41,398 bases of DNA from Clostridia bacterium (lineage in GTDB: Bacteria > Bacillota > Clostridia > Lachnospirales > Lachnospiraceae). Below, piece by piece: positions 14,772 to 24,415 of the stretch. The translations under genes were made by a program, and so were the position numbers. How positions within the stretch are numbered: position 1 is the stretch's first letter; the number at the start of each line of letters is the position of its first letter. The notes under the pieces were generated by a model. That model did no database searches, was not told where the DNA came from, and worked only from the letters and a program-made list of their open reading frames with translations. The DNA is taken from the NCBI GenBank assembly GCA_003246295.1, contig QKAS01000028.1, forward strand, positions 1 through 41,398. The letters are read 5' to 3'.

Positions 14772-17135
14772 ATGAAATACAATGGAATCATCCTTTTATT
14801 TTCGGCAATTGCCTTTGGTAGTGGCATGAAGGGACAAGTAAGCAAATACAACCATCCGTCTGTCATACTAGGGCAAAAAGAGATTGTATGCAGCTTTACG
14901 GAACCAATGCACATCACACCAGATTTAATCTTCATTCAAGACCTGGATGGCAATGAAAATACAAAATACAGACTAACTGCTGAATCAGGAAATGGGTACA
15001 AAATTGAAAAAGGGAATCAGATTGTCATTACTGACACCACTTTGACGCTTGTGACCATACCCGTGAGCGTCAACGACGGTTTCTGTATATCTAACACATA
15101 TGAAACTATAATTAGAAACGAAAACCGTTCGGTGAAACATACATTGTATGTTTCACCGAACGGAAAGGACTGTAATACAGGAAGCATATCCTCACCGCTC
15201 AAAACACTAGAAGGAGCACGTTGCCGCATCAGACTTCTGAAAGAGAAACAAGGGTTACCTGTCGGTGGCATTACAGTATTATTCAGAGAAGGGGAATACT
15301 TCATGAACCGCACTGCACTATTCGGGACAGATGATTCAGGTGAAGCCGACAAGCCTATCATATATGCTGCCTTCCCAAACGAGAAAGTTCGTTTTACCGG
15401 TGCGAAAACGCTACATTACTCCTGGTTCACTCCTGCTGCTAAAACAATAACCAACAAAATCATTGATGTTTCAGCGCGTAAACACATCAAAGCACTTGAC
15501 CTGAAAAGACACGACTTGCTTAAAACGGGTGAAATTGAACAGGTGGGTTATGTAGTGAAGAATCATCCCATCCCAACCACAAATATCTTCATTGACGGAA
15601 AACGTATGCACATAGCCCGATATCCCAACGATGCAAACTTCGATGACATTGAGTCTCCTCAAGGAAGGAACATGTTCGTCTCAAAAGGGAAGAGAGTAAC
15701 ACAATGGGAAAATACAGGAGATATATGGATTGACGGGGCGGTGAGCAAGGCTTGGGAATGGATGAAAAACAAGATAGATAATATTGGAAAGGACGGAAAG
15801 GTAATGATGGCATACGATTATCACAGTGACATTAGTATCGACCATCCGAAAATGTTCTATTTCAATATATTGGAAGAATTGGATGCTCCTGGTGAATGGT
15901 TCATCGATAAGGTACACAAGAAACTATATGCTTACTTGCCTGACTCTGTCAATGAAGAGAGTGAAATAAGGATGAACCAGTCAGACCAGGTGATGATACG
16001 ATTCAAAGGCACCAGATATATCACCCTTCAGGGCATCAATATTGACGGAACACGGAGTACAGCTGTTGAAATAATAGACAAGGCATCACACATCACGCTC
16101 AAGGAGTGCTCAATCAGTTGCTGCGGACTCGATGGTGTAACAGTGAACGGGATGTACAATAGAATCATTCGATGCGACATCAACAATGTGGGTGCTCACG
16201 GCATAAGCCTCTCAGGTGGAGATGAGACGTCGCTTACACCGGCATGCAATCTCATTGAGAGCTGCAAAATACACGACTTTTCCCAAGAAAGGAAAGTGTA
16301 TAATCCGGGAGTGTCCATGCAAGGTGTGGGACAGGTTATGAGAAATACGGAACTCTTCAACGGACCCCACATGGCACTTAACATAAATGGGAATAATCAT
16401 CTGGTAGAGTTTTCAGACTTCCATGACGCTCCCAAGGAGTATTCCGATATGTTGGCTGTATACATGAACACAGGCGGCTCACCTTTACAAAGAGGCACAG
16501 TCATTCGCCACAATCATTTCCACGATGTACAAGGCACATGGAAGCAGAGTGCAGGGATATATCTGGACAACGAAACAAGCGGCGTTCTGGTGGAGCACAA
16601 TTATTTCTATAACAACAACGCCAAAGAAAGCGGATGGTCGGTTATGGTGCATGGCGGTGCTGACAATGTGGTACGCGACAACGTATTCGCGAACTGCAAC
16701 TTCCCTTTCTCAATATCAACCCGCCTGAACGGGTATGCATCAAAAGAATTCGAAGGGTTGCTGCATAAGTGGGAGAAGGCATTGAAGGAGGCTCCGGCAA
16801 TCTATTATTCTTTCTATCCCGAATTAAGCCGTTATTTTGATGATGAGGGTGTATATCCGCAGGTGATGGACTATAAATATCATCTGGTAAAGGATGCCGA
16901 CGGAAAGATTTTGAACTATTGGGACAGAAGGACACCATCGTCAAATGTATTCAAGGACAATGTGGTGTATCATGACGATGCACATCCATATTGCATTCCA
17001 CCCACAGACACAAGGAAGAATCTGGAGAACCACGTTTTCTTCTCTACCGGTAATTTCAGAATAAAGGACGGTGTACGTCAGGACAACCTGATACATTCAG
17101 GAAATATCGAAATACTGCCCAAGAAAGAAGAATGA
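14772..17135 (+). CDS. Secreted right-handed beta-helix glycosidase, possibly GH141-like
   Basis: The start is placed at 14772 because an export signal begins there (MKYNGIILLFSAIAFGSG), giving 787 residues. The frame is open further upstream, but that part is not protein-like. After the signal there is a ~100-residue Ig-like domain, then LYVSPNGKD opens a parallel beta-helix. It has the EGEYFM and ADKPIIYAAFPNEKVRFTGAK segments seen in GH141-type proteins and long runs of helix coils (HITLKECSISCCGLDGVTV, VVRDNVFANCNFPFS). Characterised GH141 members include an alpha-L-fucosidase from rhamnogalacturonan-II degradation and a xylanase. That would suit the neighbouring fucose operon and GH43/GH3 genes. 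The fold is firm; GH141 membership is tentative. Confidence 0.7.
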   Translation: MKYNGIILLFSAIAFGSGMKGQVSKYNHPSVILGQKEIVCSFTEPMHITPDLIFIQDLDGNENTKYRLTAESGNGYKIEKGNQIVITDTTLTLVTIPVSVNDGFCISNTYETIIRNENRSVKHTLYVSPNGKDCNTGSISSPLKTLEGARCRIRLLKEKQGLPVGGITVLFREGEYFMNRTALFGTDDSGEADKPIIYAAFPNEKVRFTGAKTLHYSWFTPAAKTITNKIIDVSARKHIKALDLKRHDLLKTGEIEQVGYVVKNHPIPTTNIFIDGKRMHIARYPNDANFDDIESPQGRNMFVSKGKRVTQWENTGDIWIDGAVSKAWEWMKNKIDNIGKDGKVMMAYDYHSDISIDHPKMFYFNILEELDAPGEWFIDKVHKKLYAYLPDSVNEESEIRMNQSDQVMIRFKGTRYITLQGINIDGTRSTAVEIIDKASHITLKECSISCCGLDGVTVNGMYNRIIRCDINNVGAHGISLSGGDETSLTPACNLIESCKIHDFSQERKVYNPGVSMQGVGQVMRNTELFNGPHMALNINGNNHLVEFSDFHDAPKEYSDMLAVYMNTGGSPLQRGTVIRHNHFHDVQGTWKQSAGIYLDNETSGVLVEHNYFYNNNAKESGWSVMVHGGADNVVRDNVFANCNFPFSISTRLNGYASKEFEGLLHKWEKALKEAPAIYYSFYPELSRYFDDEGVYPQVMDYKYHLVKDADGKILNYWDRRTPSSNVFKDNVVYHDDAHPYCIPPTDTRKNLENHVFFSTGNFRIKDGVRQDNLIHSGNIEILPKKEE
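15125..15163. repeat. Perfect 18-bp inverted repeat inside the beta-helix gene
   Basis: Arms 15125-15142 and 15146-15163 are exact reverse complements around the loop ATT. They encode the linker between the N-terminal Ig-like domain and the start of the beta-helix (the VSPNG stretch). The stem contains eight G/C pairs and would be a strong hairpin in mRNA. No T-run follows, so a classical terminator is unlikely. Confidence 0.8.
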
Positions 17136-17365
17136 CTTATCTACTGACATGAAACTGAAGGCTATAGACATAATGGATCATTACAGGTCTAGTTTTCAGT
17201 TCGGATTTTGCTTTCGCATTTCGAAAAACTTTCCAAATTATCTAATGGCATCTGTAAAAGTATTGTATCACAAATTTTACTTATGAAACGATTTGTTTAA
17301 ATGTCAGCGATTAAGCCTGACGAGAAGATAAATCGAAAGTTTAACGCAATATTGTAATAATAATA

Positions 17366-18718
17366 ATGAAAAAAGTAGTATTGACCATTGCAACATTAGT
17401 TATAGGAGCTGTGTCTATGGCTCAAAATCCTATTATCACTGATCAATTTATAGCTGATCCTTCTGCAAGGGTACATAAAGGTCGTTTGTTTTTATATCCA
17501 TCGGGCGATAAAGTTCCTGAGGAAGGTCACGTCTTTTTCAATCAGTCGGCAGGTTTCTGTATGCCTGGATATCATGTTTTTTCTCTTAATGGCGGTAGTA
17601 CATGGGTAAATCACGGTTGGATCCTAAAAGAGAAAGATGTACCATGGGGTATGAAAAACGTCTGTGCCATGTGGGCTCCCGACTGTATCGAGAAAAATGG
17701 GAAGTATTACTTTTACTATCCGGCAAAAGCGAAGAATGATGATAAGTACCGGCGTATTGGCGTTGGAATAGCGGACAATCCAGAAGGACCATTTAAATGG
17801 GAAAAGAATTTTATTCAGGGAATGTTCAGTATCGATCCCGGTATATTGCTAGATGATGACAATCAGGCTTATATTTTTGTAAAATCCGGTGACGGGATTA
17901 AGGTAGCTCCTCTAAGTGATGATATGAAGAGTATAAAACATGAATTGATAAATGTTGAGGGACTTCCTGCCGGTTATAAAGAGGGGCCATTTCCAATCAA
18001 AATTAAAAATAGATACTATTTGATCTTTGCCCATAACTTGGCAAATAACGGTTATACAATTGGATATGCAATTTCAGATAAACCTATGGGGCCCTATCTC
18101 TACTATGGTAACATTATGGATATGATAGGTAAAGATACAAATCATGCATCAATTGTCAATTATCAAGGCCGTTGGATATTTTTTTACCATAACTGGGCAT
18201 TGAGTGGACATACAAAACTACGTTCGGTATGTGCTGAATATATGACAATAAATGATGATGGAACGATAAATAAAGTTGTGCCAACACTACGTGGTATTGG
18301 TGCACCAATGCCAGGAGATACAATACAAATTGATCGTTATAATGCTATTAATGGTGCAATGACAACATTTGTTGGTGGTAATGAGCCAGCTGGATGGATG
18401 GTTACTGAAGCTGAAAATAACTCTTATGTCATATTTAATGATGTCAATTTAGCAGATGGAAGTGCAAAACGTATTCAAGCGCGAGTAGCTTGTGGCCAAC
18501 GTGGTGGCATAATAGAAGTGCGACAGAATACTCCAAATGGAGAGTTGATAGCTAAATTTGATGTAAAATACACTGGAGGATGGAATAATTGGAAAACAAT
18601 AGAAAATGATATAATATCTAATAAAAAAGGGATGATCAATCTATGTGTTGTATTTAAAGGTCCACATAAGGTAGCAAATCTTAATTGGTTACTGATAAAG
18701 CCACATAAAACAAAATGA
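17366..18718 (+). CDS. Secreted GH43 glycosidase with CBM6-like domain (paralogue of the 11030 gene)
   Basis: This 450-residue protein has a signal peptide ending VSMAQ (residue 19). GH43 catalytic residues are visible: Asp in IADPSARVHKGRLFLYPSGD, second Asp in FSIDPGILLDDDNQAYIF, acid Glu in YKEGPFPIKIKNRYYLIF. A C-terminal CBM6-like sandwich follows (YTGGWNNWKTIE, VANLNWLLI). It aligns over its full length with the GH43 protein at 11030-12370. It is followed after 52 bp by the GH3 gene on the same strand, so the two are probably co-transcribed. The 230 bp upstream contain no other gene. Arabinofuranosidase or xylosidase is likely; substrate is unproven. Confidence 0.87.
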   Translation: MKKVVLTIATLVIGAVSMAQNPIITDQFIADPSARVHKGRLFLYPSGDKVPEEGHVFFNQSAGFCMPGYHVFSLNGGSTWVNHGWILKEKDVPWGMKNVCAMWAPDCIEKNGKYYFYYPAKAKNDDKYRRIGVGIADNPEGPFKWEKNFIQGMFSIDPGILLDDDNQAYIFVKSGDGIKVAPLSDDMKSIKHELINVEGLPAGYKEGPFPIKIKNRYYLIFAHNLANNGYTIGYAISDKPMGPYLYYGNIMDMIGKDTNHASIVNYQGRWIFFYHNWALSGHTKLRSVCAEYMTINDDGTINKVVPTLRGIGAPMPGDTIQIDRYNAINGAMTTFVGGNEPAGWMVTEAENNSYVIFNDVNLADGSAKRIQARVACGQRGGIIEVRQNTPNGELIAKFDVKYTGGWNNWKTIENDIISNKKGMINLCVVFKGPHKVANLNWLLIKPHKTK

Positions 18719-18770
18719 GACATTTTGAAAGATTCTAATGACCATTACTATATAAAACAACTAATACTAA

Positions 18771-20714
18771 ATGAAGAATATGTTAAAAAGATTTTGTTTA
18801 ATTCTACTTGCTCTATTTATTTCTGAATTTTCAGTTGCGCAAGACTGGAAAAATTCAACTGTGTCTGTAGATAAAAGAGTAGATGATTTGCTCTCTAAAA
18901 TGACTCTGGATGAAAAGATTAGCCATTGCAGCTCAGATATTCCTGCAATTATAAGACTTGGAATACCTGCTTATATGTGGTATTTCGAAGCACTACATGG
19001 ATTGATGTCATGGAATTGTACCTCTTTCCCACAAAATATAGCAATGGGAAGTACTTGGGATCCTGATTTAATGTTTGATGTTGCGACTGCAATTTCAAAT
19101 GAAAACAGAGCACTTAAAAATGCTGGATCTCATCAAGTAATGCTTTATTCACCAACCATCAATATAGCACGCGACCCAAGATGGGGAAGAAATGAAGAGT
19201 GCTACAGTGAAGATCCATTCCTTTTATCTGAGATGGCAAGAATGTATATAAGGGGAATGCAAGGTAATGATAAGAAATATCTCAAAACAGTATGTACTAT
19301 AAAGCATTTTATTGCTAATAATGTTGAAAAAAACAGAGAATATATTCAGTCATACATCAACGAGAAAGATTTGCGCGAATACTATATGCCGGCATATAGA
19401 ACTTGCATTGCAGATGAGGAAGCAGGTGGTGTAATGACAGCATTAAATGGGCTTAACGGAATCCCATGTTCGGGTAATGACTGGTTGATTAACAAAATAT
19501 TACGTAATGAATGGGGATTCAAAGGATATGTAGTTGCAGATTGGAATGCGGCATCAGGAATGTTTAAAAATATGAAATATGCCAAATCTTATCCTGATGC
19601 TGCTGCCATTGCCATAAAATCCGGTTGTGATCAGGAGTGTTTTAGGCCAAATGCATCGCCAATGGTTAAAAGTCTTAAACAAGCCATAGATGATGGATTG
19701 TTAACAGAAAGTGAACTTGATAAAGCAGTAAAGCATCTATTGAGAATGAAATTTTTGACAGGTGATTTTGATGATGCAAGCAAAAATCCATGGAGTAATA
19801 TTCCCAAAAGTGTACTTGAATGTGATGCTCACAGAGCATTAGCACTAAAAGCTGCTGAAGAATCAATTGTTTTGTTGAAAAACGAGCATAATGTTCTTCC
19901 CCTGAATCCATCTGTCAAATCCATAGCTGTTGTGGGCCCTTTTGCAGACAAATGCTGGCTTGGAATATATTCTGGATTTCCACAACATATGACGTCACCT
20001 CTTAAAGGTATTGAAAAAGCTACATCAGCAAAAATCAACTACGCACAAGGATGTAGTGTCATAGGTAATTATGACAAATCACTTATGGATAAAGCTATCC
20101 AAGCTGCAAAAGAATCGGAAGTGGCTATCGTTATTGTTGGCAATGATGCTTCTACATCAACCGAGAATATTGACCGTAAGAATTTAAGACTTCCCGGCGC
20201 ACAACAACAACTCATTGAAGAGATTTACAAGGTAAACAAAAACATTATTGTTGTTATGGAACCATGTGGTCCTACAATTATTGGGGAAATTCAAAATAAA
20301 ATACCCGGAATTATATGTGCATGGGCAAATGGTCAGGAACAGGGAGATGCTTTAGCAAACGTGCTGTTCGGTAAAGTAAATCCCGGAGGTAAGTTAACAT
20401 CGACATGGGTAAATGATGAAAATGACCTACCTAATATGTATGATTTTGATATTAATCATGGGCGTACATATATGTATTTCAAAGGAAAACCTTTATATCC
20501 ATTTGGATATGGACTTAGCTACTCTTCTTTCAATATTTCAGATATAAAAGTCAACACAAACAATTTACTGAAAGACAACCGATTGAAAGTAGAGGTAAAG
20601 GTAAGCAATGTAGGGAAAATGGATGGTGATGAAATTGTTCAATTAGGGGTTCCTTGCACATTTCACCCAAATATAACGGTCTCAAATTTAATTACTCAGT
20701 TTTTAGTTTTCTAA
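18771..20714 (+). pseudogene. GH3 beta-glycosidase truncated by Tn3-family transposon
   Basis: A signal peptide (ends FSVAQ) is followed by a GH3 N-terminal barrel with the nucleophile Asp in VVADWNA. Next come the GH3 C-terminal alpha/beta sandwich and the first part of the fibronectin-III-like domain (VSNVGKMDGDEIVQL). Native sequence ends at 20645 (residue 625). The last 22 residues are read from the transposon's inverted repeat, and the stop lies at 20714. Most of the C-terminal FnIII-like domain is lost; the catalytic domains are complete, so residual activity is possible but doubtful. Family members of this type are beta-xylosidases or beta-glucosidases. The missing 3' end is not found elsewhere in the window. 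It lies 52 bp after, and probably in an operon with, the GH43 gene. Confidence 0.85.
20646..20683. repeat. Tn3-family terminal inverted repeat, left
   Basis: This is a 38-bp terminal repeat starting GGGGTTCCTTGCACATTTCA. The first 30 bases match the reverse complement of the right end exactly, and 36 of 38 match overall. Confidence 0.92.
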
Positions 20715-23661
20715 ACTCATTCTCCGCAAGGGATTGCTTCAAGTCAAAATCGTAATGACCTATGAATGTAATATGCTCATAGTTTTGTGGAGACACATGT
20801 TTTAGAAGCGATTTATCAACTGCCCCATTTGCTTCTATATATTCAACACTTCTCTGTATGTACATTGCATTCCATAAGCAAATTGCATCCATTAATAATG
20901 ATAATGTTGACGCCTGTACTTGCTGCTTATCCAAACTCCTGGTCATACATTTCCCCTCTCTTCCAAATTGTACGGCTTTTGCAAGATTATTATTCGCTTC
21001 TCCTTTATTCAAACCGATTTGAATTTTTCTACGAAGCTCTTTTGAGGTATAGTATTGCAAGAGAAATATTGTTTTTTCAATTCGGCCCATCTCAACAACG
21101 GCTTTGCGTAGTTCACTCGTCTTATTGCAAAGTTTTCTCATTACTAGTTCTCCTGATACTTGTCCTTTTTTTATAGAGTATGCTATACGAAGTATGTCAT
21201 TATAATGTGATTCGATATTTTGCTTCCGTATTCTCTTGAACTTTACATTCGAAATATTATTACCAACTATACTATCTTTAAATATATATAGGTCTCGCGA
21301 TGCGATATTCTTTATTCGAGGAGCGTATGCGAAGCCTAGCAAATGCGCCAATCCAAATAATGGGTCACTATATCCCCCAGTGTCGGTATAATGTTCGATT
21401 ACAGGTTCGCCAGTCATAAGCTCATGTGCGAGAACACCATCTATTACATGCTGAAACTCTCGTGCAGAACGGATTACTTTTGTAAAGAAAACATAGTATT
21501 TATCGCAGACAAACCTATATAAAGTACAACCTTTGTCAATTCCATGTCTAGGATTAGGTTCAGCGTTGAATGATGATACCATATTTCTCATTCCTCTTCC
21601 ATCGCTCGAAGAAGTATTTCCCTCTCCCCAATACTCAGATACCCATAGACTTCTTAAAAGACGAACAATCTCGCCTTGAGCCTTTGTGATATTATCTTCA
21701 TCAAGGCAATTCTGTTCCATTGTATACAGTTGGTCATAGGAATATTTTTCCAATGATTGAGACATTTTCTCCAATCCTACATTTGTTCCAAGTGCTGTCA
21801 GAGCTGCAAATATTTTTTCTTTATCCTCTTGGCGGGCGCTTTGGTTCTTTAGGTTCTTATGAGTGAAATGTTGAGTAAAGTTAGTCCATTTATCTACTTC
21901 CAGTAATATTTCTTCAAGTCTTGCTTCTGGTACCAAAGATTTGAATATTCTTCTACTTAAGTCGATTGCTTCCTGGGGTACTGCAGCTTCTAATGGCGAT
22001 AAATGAAGATTACCTTTTTCTATCCATAAGTCGTCTAGGATGGTAATATTGTCATTTAGGTATTCGAGCATATAGTCCATCCTCTTCTGCCTGTCTTGAA
22101 TGTACTCTTCGAAAGTCGAGAACGCGGTTATTGTTTCATATTTATCCGTGGCCTCATTGAATAATTTGTAGTCAATAAGGTCTCTGTCAAAAGAAAGATA
22201 TTTATCACTTCCCTCTACTGTAACAATATTATTTCTGATAGCACTTTTAAGACTGGATAAAGTTGCCATCTCATAATATCGCTTGTCAATTATGCCATTC
22301 TTACACACATACTTCATCCATTTTTTCTCAATATGGTCCAGGGGAGGATCAGATAATAATTTCTGATTAGTTGAAAGATTCATTTCCCGTAAGTAATCCA
22401 ATGCAATTACTAGAGAATCTGTTTCTTTATTATTGGATGTTATGTCTATAATGTCCAGAAGCCGTGGAGAATACTTTCTTATTTGGTTGTATTGTGAATC
22501 AATAAGATCTAAATTATCATTTGATGATCGATTTAAGTCATGTCCTTTTTTAATAATGTTGTCAAGAACATCGATTGTAATATCATTTCTCTTAAGTTCT
22601 GATAATACATTTTTTTTGTTATGCAAGGCATACGACACAGTATCCATGGCATGTAGTAATTCAGACATGCTTCCAAAAATTTCTTTTCTGTTATCTATAA
22701 TCTGTTTTTCTGCTTTCTTGTCCCCTTTTCTAAATTCTTTATGTAATATAGAATCATTCACTTCAACGGCTAAATCAATTAATAATTTTCTTGTTTCGTA
22801 AAGATAAATAGCTACACTTGGAAATATTCGTTCTTCAGAACTTCTTGTAAGAGAGGACAATCTTCTATTTAAAATTTTTTTAGCTATGGCTTTTCTTTTA
22901 TTGGGTGAAATAGATGTCAAATCTATATTTGGAGAAACGGAGTCTATGTATTCTATTCTATCTGCTATTTCACAGAAAGTAGTTGGTGATATATCACCAG
23001 ATATTATCCTTAACTGATGCAATGTATAAGTTTTAGTACTTATTCCCTTGTTGTTTATAGCATTTCTAATAGATGCCTTCTGAGAAGCTCTAAGCTGTGA
23101 ATATATAAGTTTATTGATATCTGCCTCACTTTGGTTACATACCTCTTGAACCCATTTTTCAATAGTGCTGATTTTAGGTAGAATTATCATTTTCTTTCTC
23201 AAAAAAGAGATAATCTCCTTTACAATAAACACACGGTTATCAACCACGTCAGCATGAGATGCAATTACGCTATAAACTTTCTGTATGTCAAGGTTATCAA
23301 ATTGCCTATATCCATAGGCGTTACAAATTTCCACGAATTGGTTGTAAATAGTATTGCCCCTTTTGTAGTGTGCCTTAAGATTCCATTGAATAGGAGGTGC
23401 TATATCTAACTGTTTTGCTATAAAATCCAGGACTTTAGATGGTATTCTTGTTTTATTAGAATAACTCCAGCCTAGATATCTTATATAAAATAATTGAACG
23501 GCATAACCGATTTTACTATATATATCATATCTATTGGATGTTATGTTCTTTATGTCATCCTCATCAAAAGCACAATAGGTTAACAGTATCTCATCAGTAA
23601 TGTTGTGTGGTATATAAGTGAGTTCTTTTCGCTCTTCATCCGTTAAAATAATCTGTGCCAT
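20692..23661 (-). CDS. tnpA: Tn3-family transposase TnpA
   Basis: This 989-residue protein has the usual Tn3 transposase length. The N-terminal DUF4158-type DNA-binding region starts LTDEERKEL. The DDE catalytic half contains SDGRGMRNMVSSFNAEPNPR and the HYTDTGGYSDPLFGLAHLLGF block, with Asp and Glu residues in the expected places. It carries out replicative transposition between the 38-bp ends. The stop codon lies 8 bp inside the left terminal repeat. No frameshift or internal stop is seen, so it is potentially active. The resolvase gene lies 196 bp upstream on the same strand. Confidence 0.93.
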   Translation of the reverse strand: MAQIILTDEERKELTYIPHNITDEILLTYCAFDEDDIKNITSNRYDIYSKIGYAVQLFYIRYLGWSYSNKTRIPSKVLDFIAKQLDIAPPIQWNLKAHYKRGNTIYNQFVEICNAYGYRQFDNLDIQKVYSVIASHADVVDNRVFIVKEIISFLRKKMIILPKISTIEKWVQEVCNQSEADINKLIYSQLRASQKASIRNAINNKGISTKTYTLHQLRIISGDISPTTFCEIADRIEYIDSVSPNIDLTSISPNKRKAIAKKILNRRLSSLTRSSEERIFPSVAIYLYETRKLLIDLAVEVNDSILHKEFRKGDKKAEKQIIDNRKEIFGSMSELLHAMDTVSYALHNKKNVLSELKRNDITIDVLDNIIKKGHDLNRSSNDNLDLIDSQYNQIRKYSPRLLDIIDITSNNKETDSLVIALDYLREMNLSTNQKLLSDPPLDHIEKKWMKYVCKNGIIDKRYYEMATLSSLKSAIRNNIVTVEGSDKYLSFDRDLIDYKLFNEATDKYETITAFSTFEEYIQDRQKRMDYMLEYLNDNITILDDLWIEKGNLHLSPLEAAVPQEAIDLSRRIFKSLVPEARLEEILLEVDKWTNFTQHFTHKNLKNQSARQEDKEKIFAALTALGTNVGLEKMSQSLEKYSYDQLYTMEQNCLDEDNITKAQGEIVRLLRSLWVSEYWGEGNTSSSDGRGMRNMVSSFNAEPNPRHGIDKGCTLYRFVCDKYYVFFTKVIRSAREFQHVIDGVLAHELMTGEPVIEHYTDTGGYSDPLFGLAHLLGFAYAPRIKNIASRDLYIFKDSIVGNNISNVKFKRIRKQNIESHYNDILRIAYSIKKGQVSGELVMRKLCNKTSELRKAVVEMGRIEKTIFLLQYYTSKELRRKIQIGLNKGEANNNLAKAVQFGREGKCMTRSLDKQQVQASTLSLLMDAICLWNAMYIQRSVEYIEANGAVDKSLLKHVSPQNYEHITFIGHYDFDLKQSLAENEFRKLKTE

Positions 23662-23715
23662 CAGACAGTAGTTTTTAAAATAATTCTATAGGATATAACC
23701 ATTTGGTAAATCTGT

Positions 23716-23745
23716 TGTATTACTCAAATATGAATATTGAATACA
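23716..23745. promoter_or_regulatory. Candidate resolvase binding site (res-like dyad) between tnpR and tnpA
   Basis: TGTATT and AATACA form an inverted repeat spanning 30 bp with an AT-rich, nearly symmetric centre (CAAATATGAATATTG). The size and base content fit a serine-resolvase subsite. It lies in the 196-bp gap upstream of tnpA and could also control its transcription. A second loosely similar dyad (GTCAAATA and TATTTATTGAC, 24443-24464) lies just upstream of tnpR. Neither site has been matched to a known res site. Confidence 0.3.
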
Positions 23746-23857
23746 GTAATTTATTACGTTTGTATTTGTCTTATTGATTTAGCATTTCCAAATAGTGATG
23801 AAATTATAAAGAAGATAATAATATTTTAATTACTTGGCTTAAGATTAGTCAAGCAAT

Positions 23858-24415
23858 TTATTTGCGCTTCTCAAGATACCTATATAATGATGACTTACTT
23901 ACTTTTGTTGCCTTTTCTATTTCCATTATGGAATATTCCTTGCTGTCATACATTTTGAACGCAAGTTCCATATCTGAAGAATCTTTCTTTGGTCTCCCTC
24001 CTTTCCTTCCTCTCGCCCTGGCACTAGACAAACCTTCCATCGTTCTTTGTCTTATGATGTCCCTGTCGAACTGACTGATTCCTGCAAATATTGTAAACAA
24101 TAGTTTTCCTTGTGGTGTTGTGGTATCCAACCATGGTTCTTTGAGAGATTTGATATTTGATTTCTTTGAATGTATAATTCCTACTATCTCGAAAAGATCT
24201 TTTACAGATCGACTTATTCTAGCCAGTTCTGTAACAATAATAGTGTCGCCTTCTCTTAACATATCCATCATCAAATGCAATTCAGGTCTTTCTCTTTTCG
24301 AACCTGAAATCTTTTCCATGAATATCCGCTCCACATTACATTCATTCAATTGGTCAATCTGCCTGTCCAGATTTTGTCCTCCAGTGCTCACACGAGCATA
24401 TCCGAATTTCGCCAT
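23858..24415 (-). CDS. tnpR: Serine resolvase/invertase TnpR of the Tn3-family element
   Basis: This 185-residue small serine recombinase has the catalytic Ser in YARVSTGGQ (residue 10) and an arginine-rich active-site segment, ELARISRSVKDL. Further along are the SQFDRDIIRQRT helix and a C-terminal helix-turn-helix (residues ~140-183) ending VSKSSLYRYLEKRK. It resolves the cointegrate made by TnpA at a res site. It is co-oriented with tnpA, as in several Bacteroidetes Tn3 elements. It appears complete and functional. Confidence 0.92.
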   Translation of the reverse strand: MAKFGYARVSTGGQNLDRQIDQLNECNVERIFMEKISGSKRERPELHLMMDMLREGDTIIVTELARISRSVKDLFEIVGIIHSKKSNIKSLKEPWLDTTTPQGKLLFTIFAGISQFDRDIIRQRTMEGLSSARARGRKGGRPKKDSSDMELAFKMYDSKEYSIMEIEKATKVSKSSLYRYLEKRK

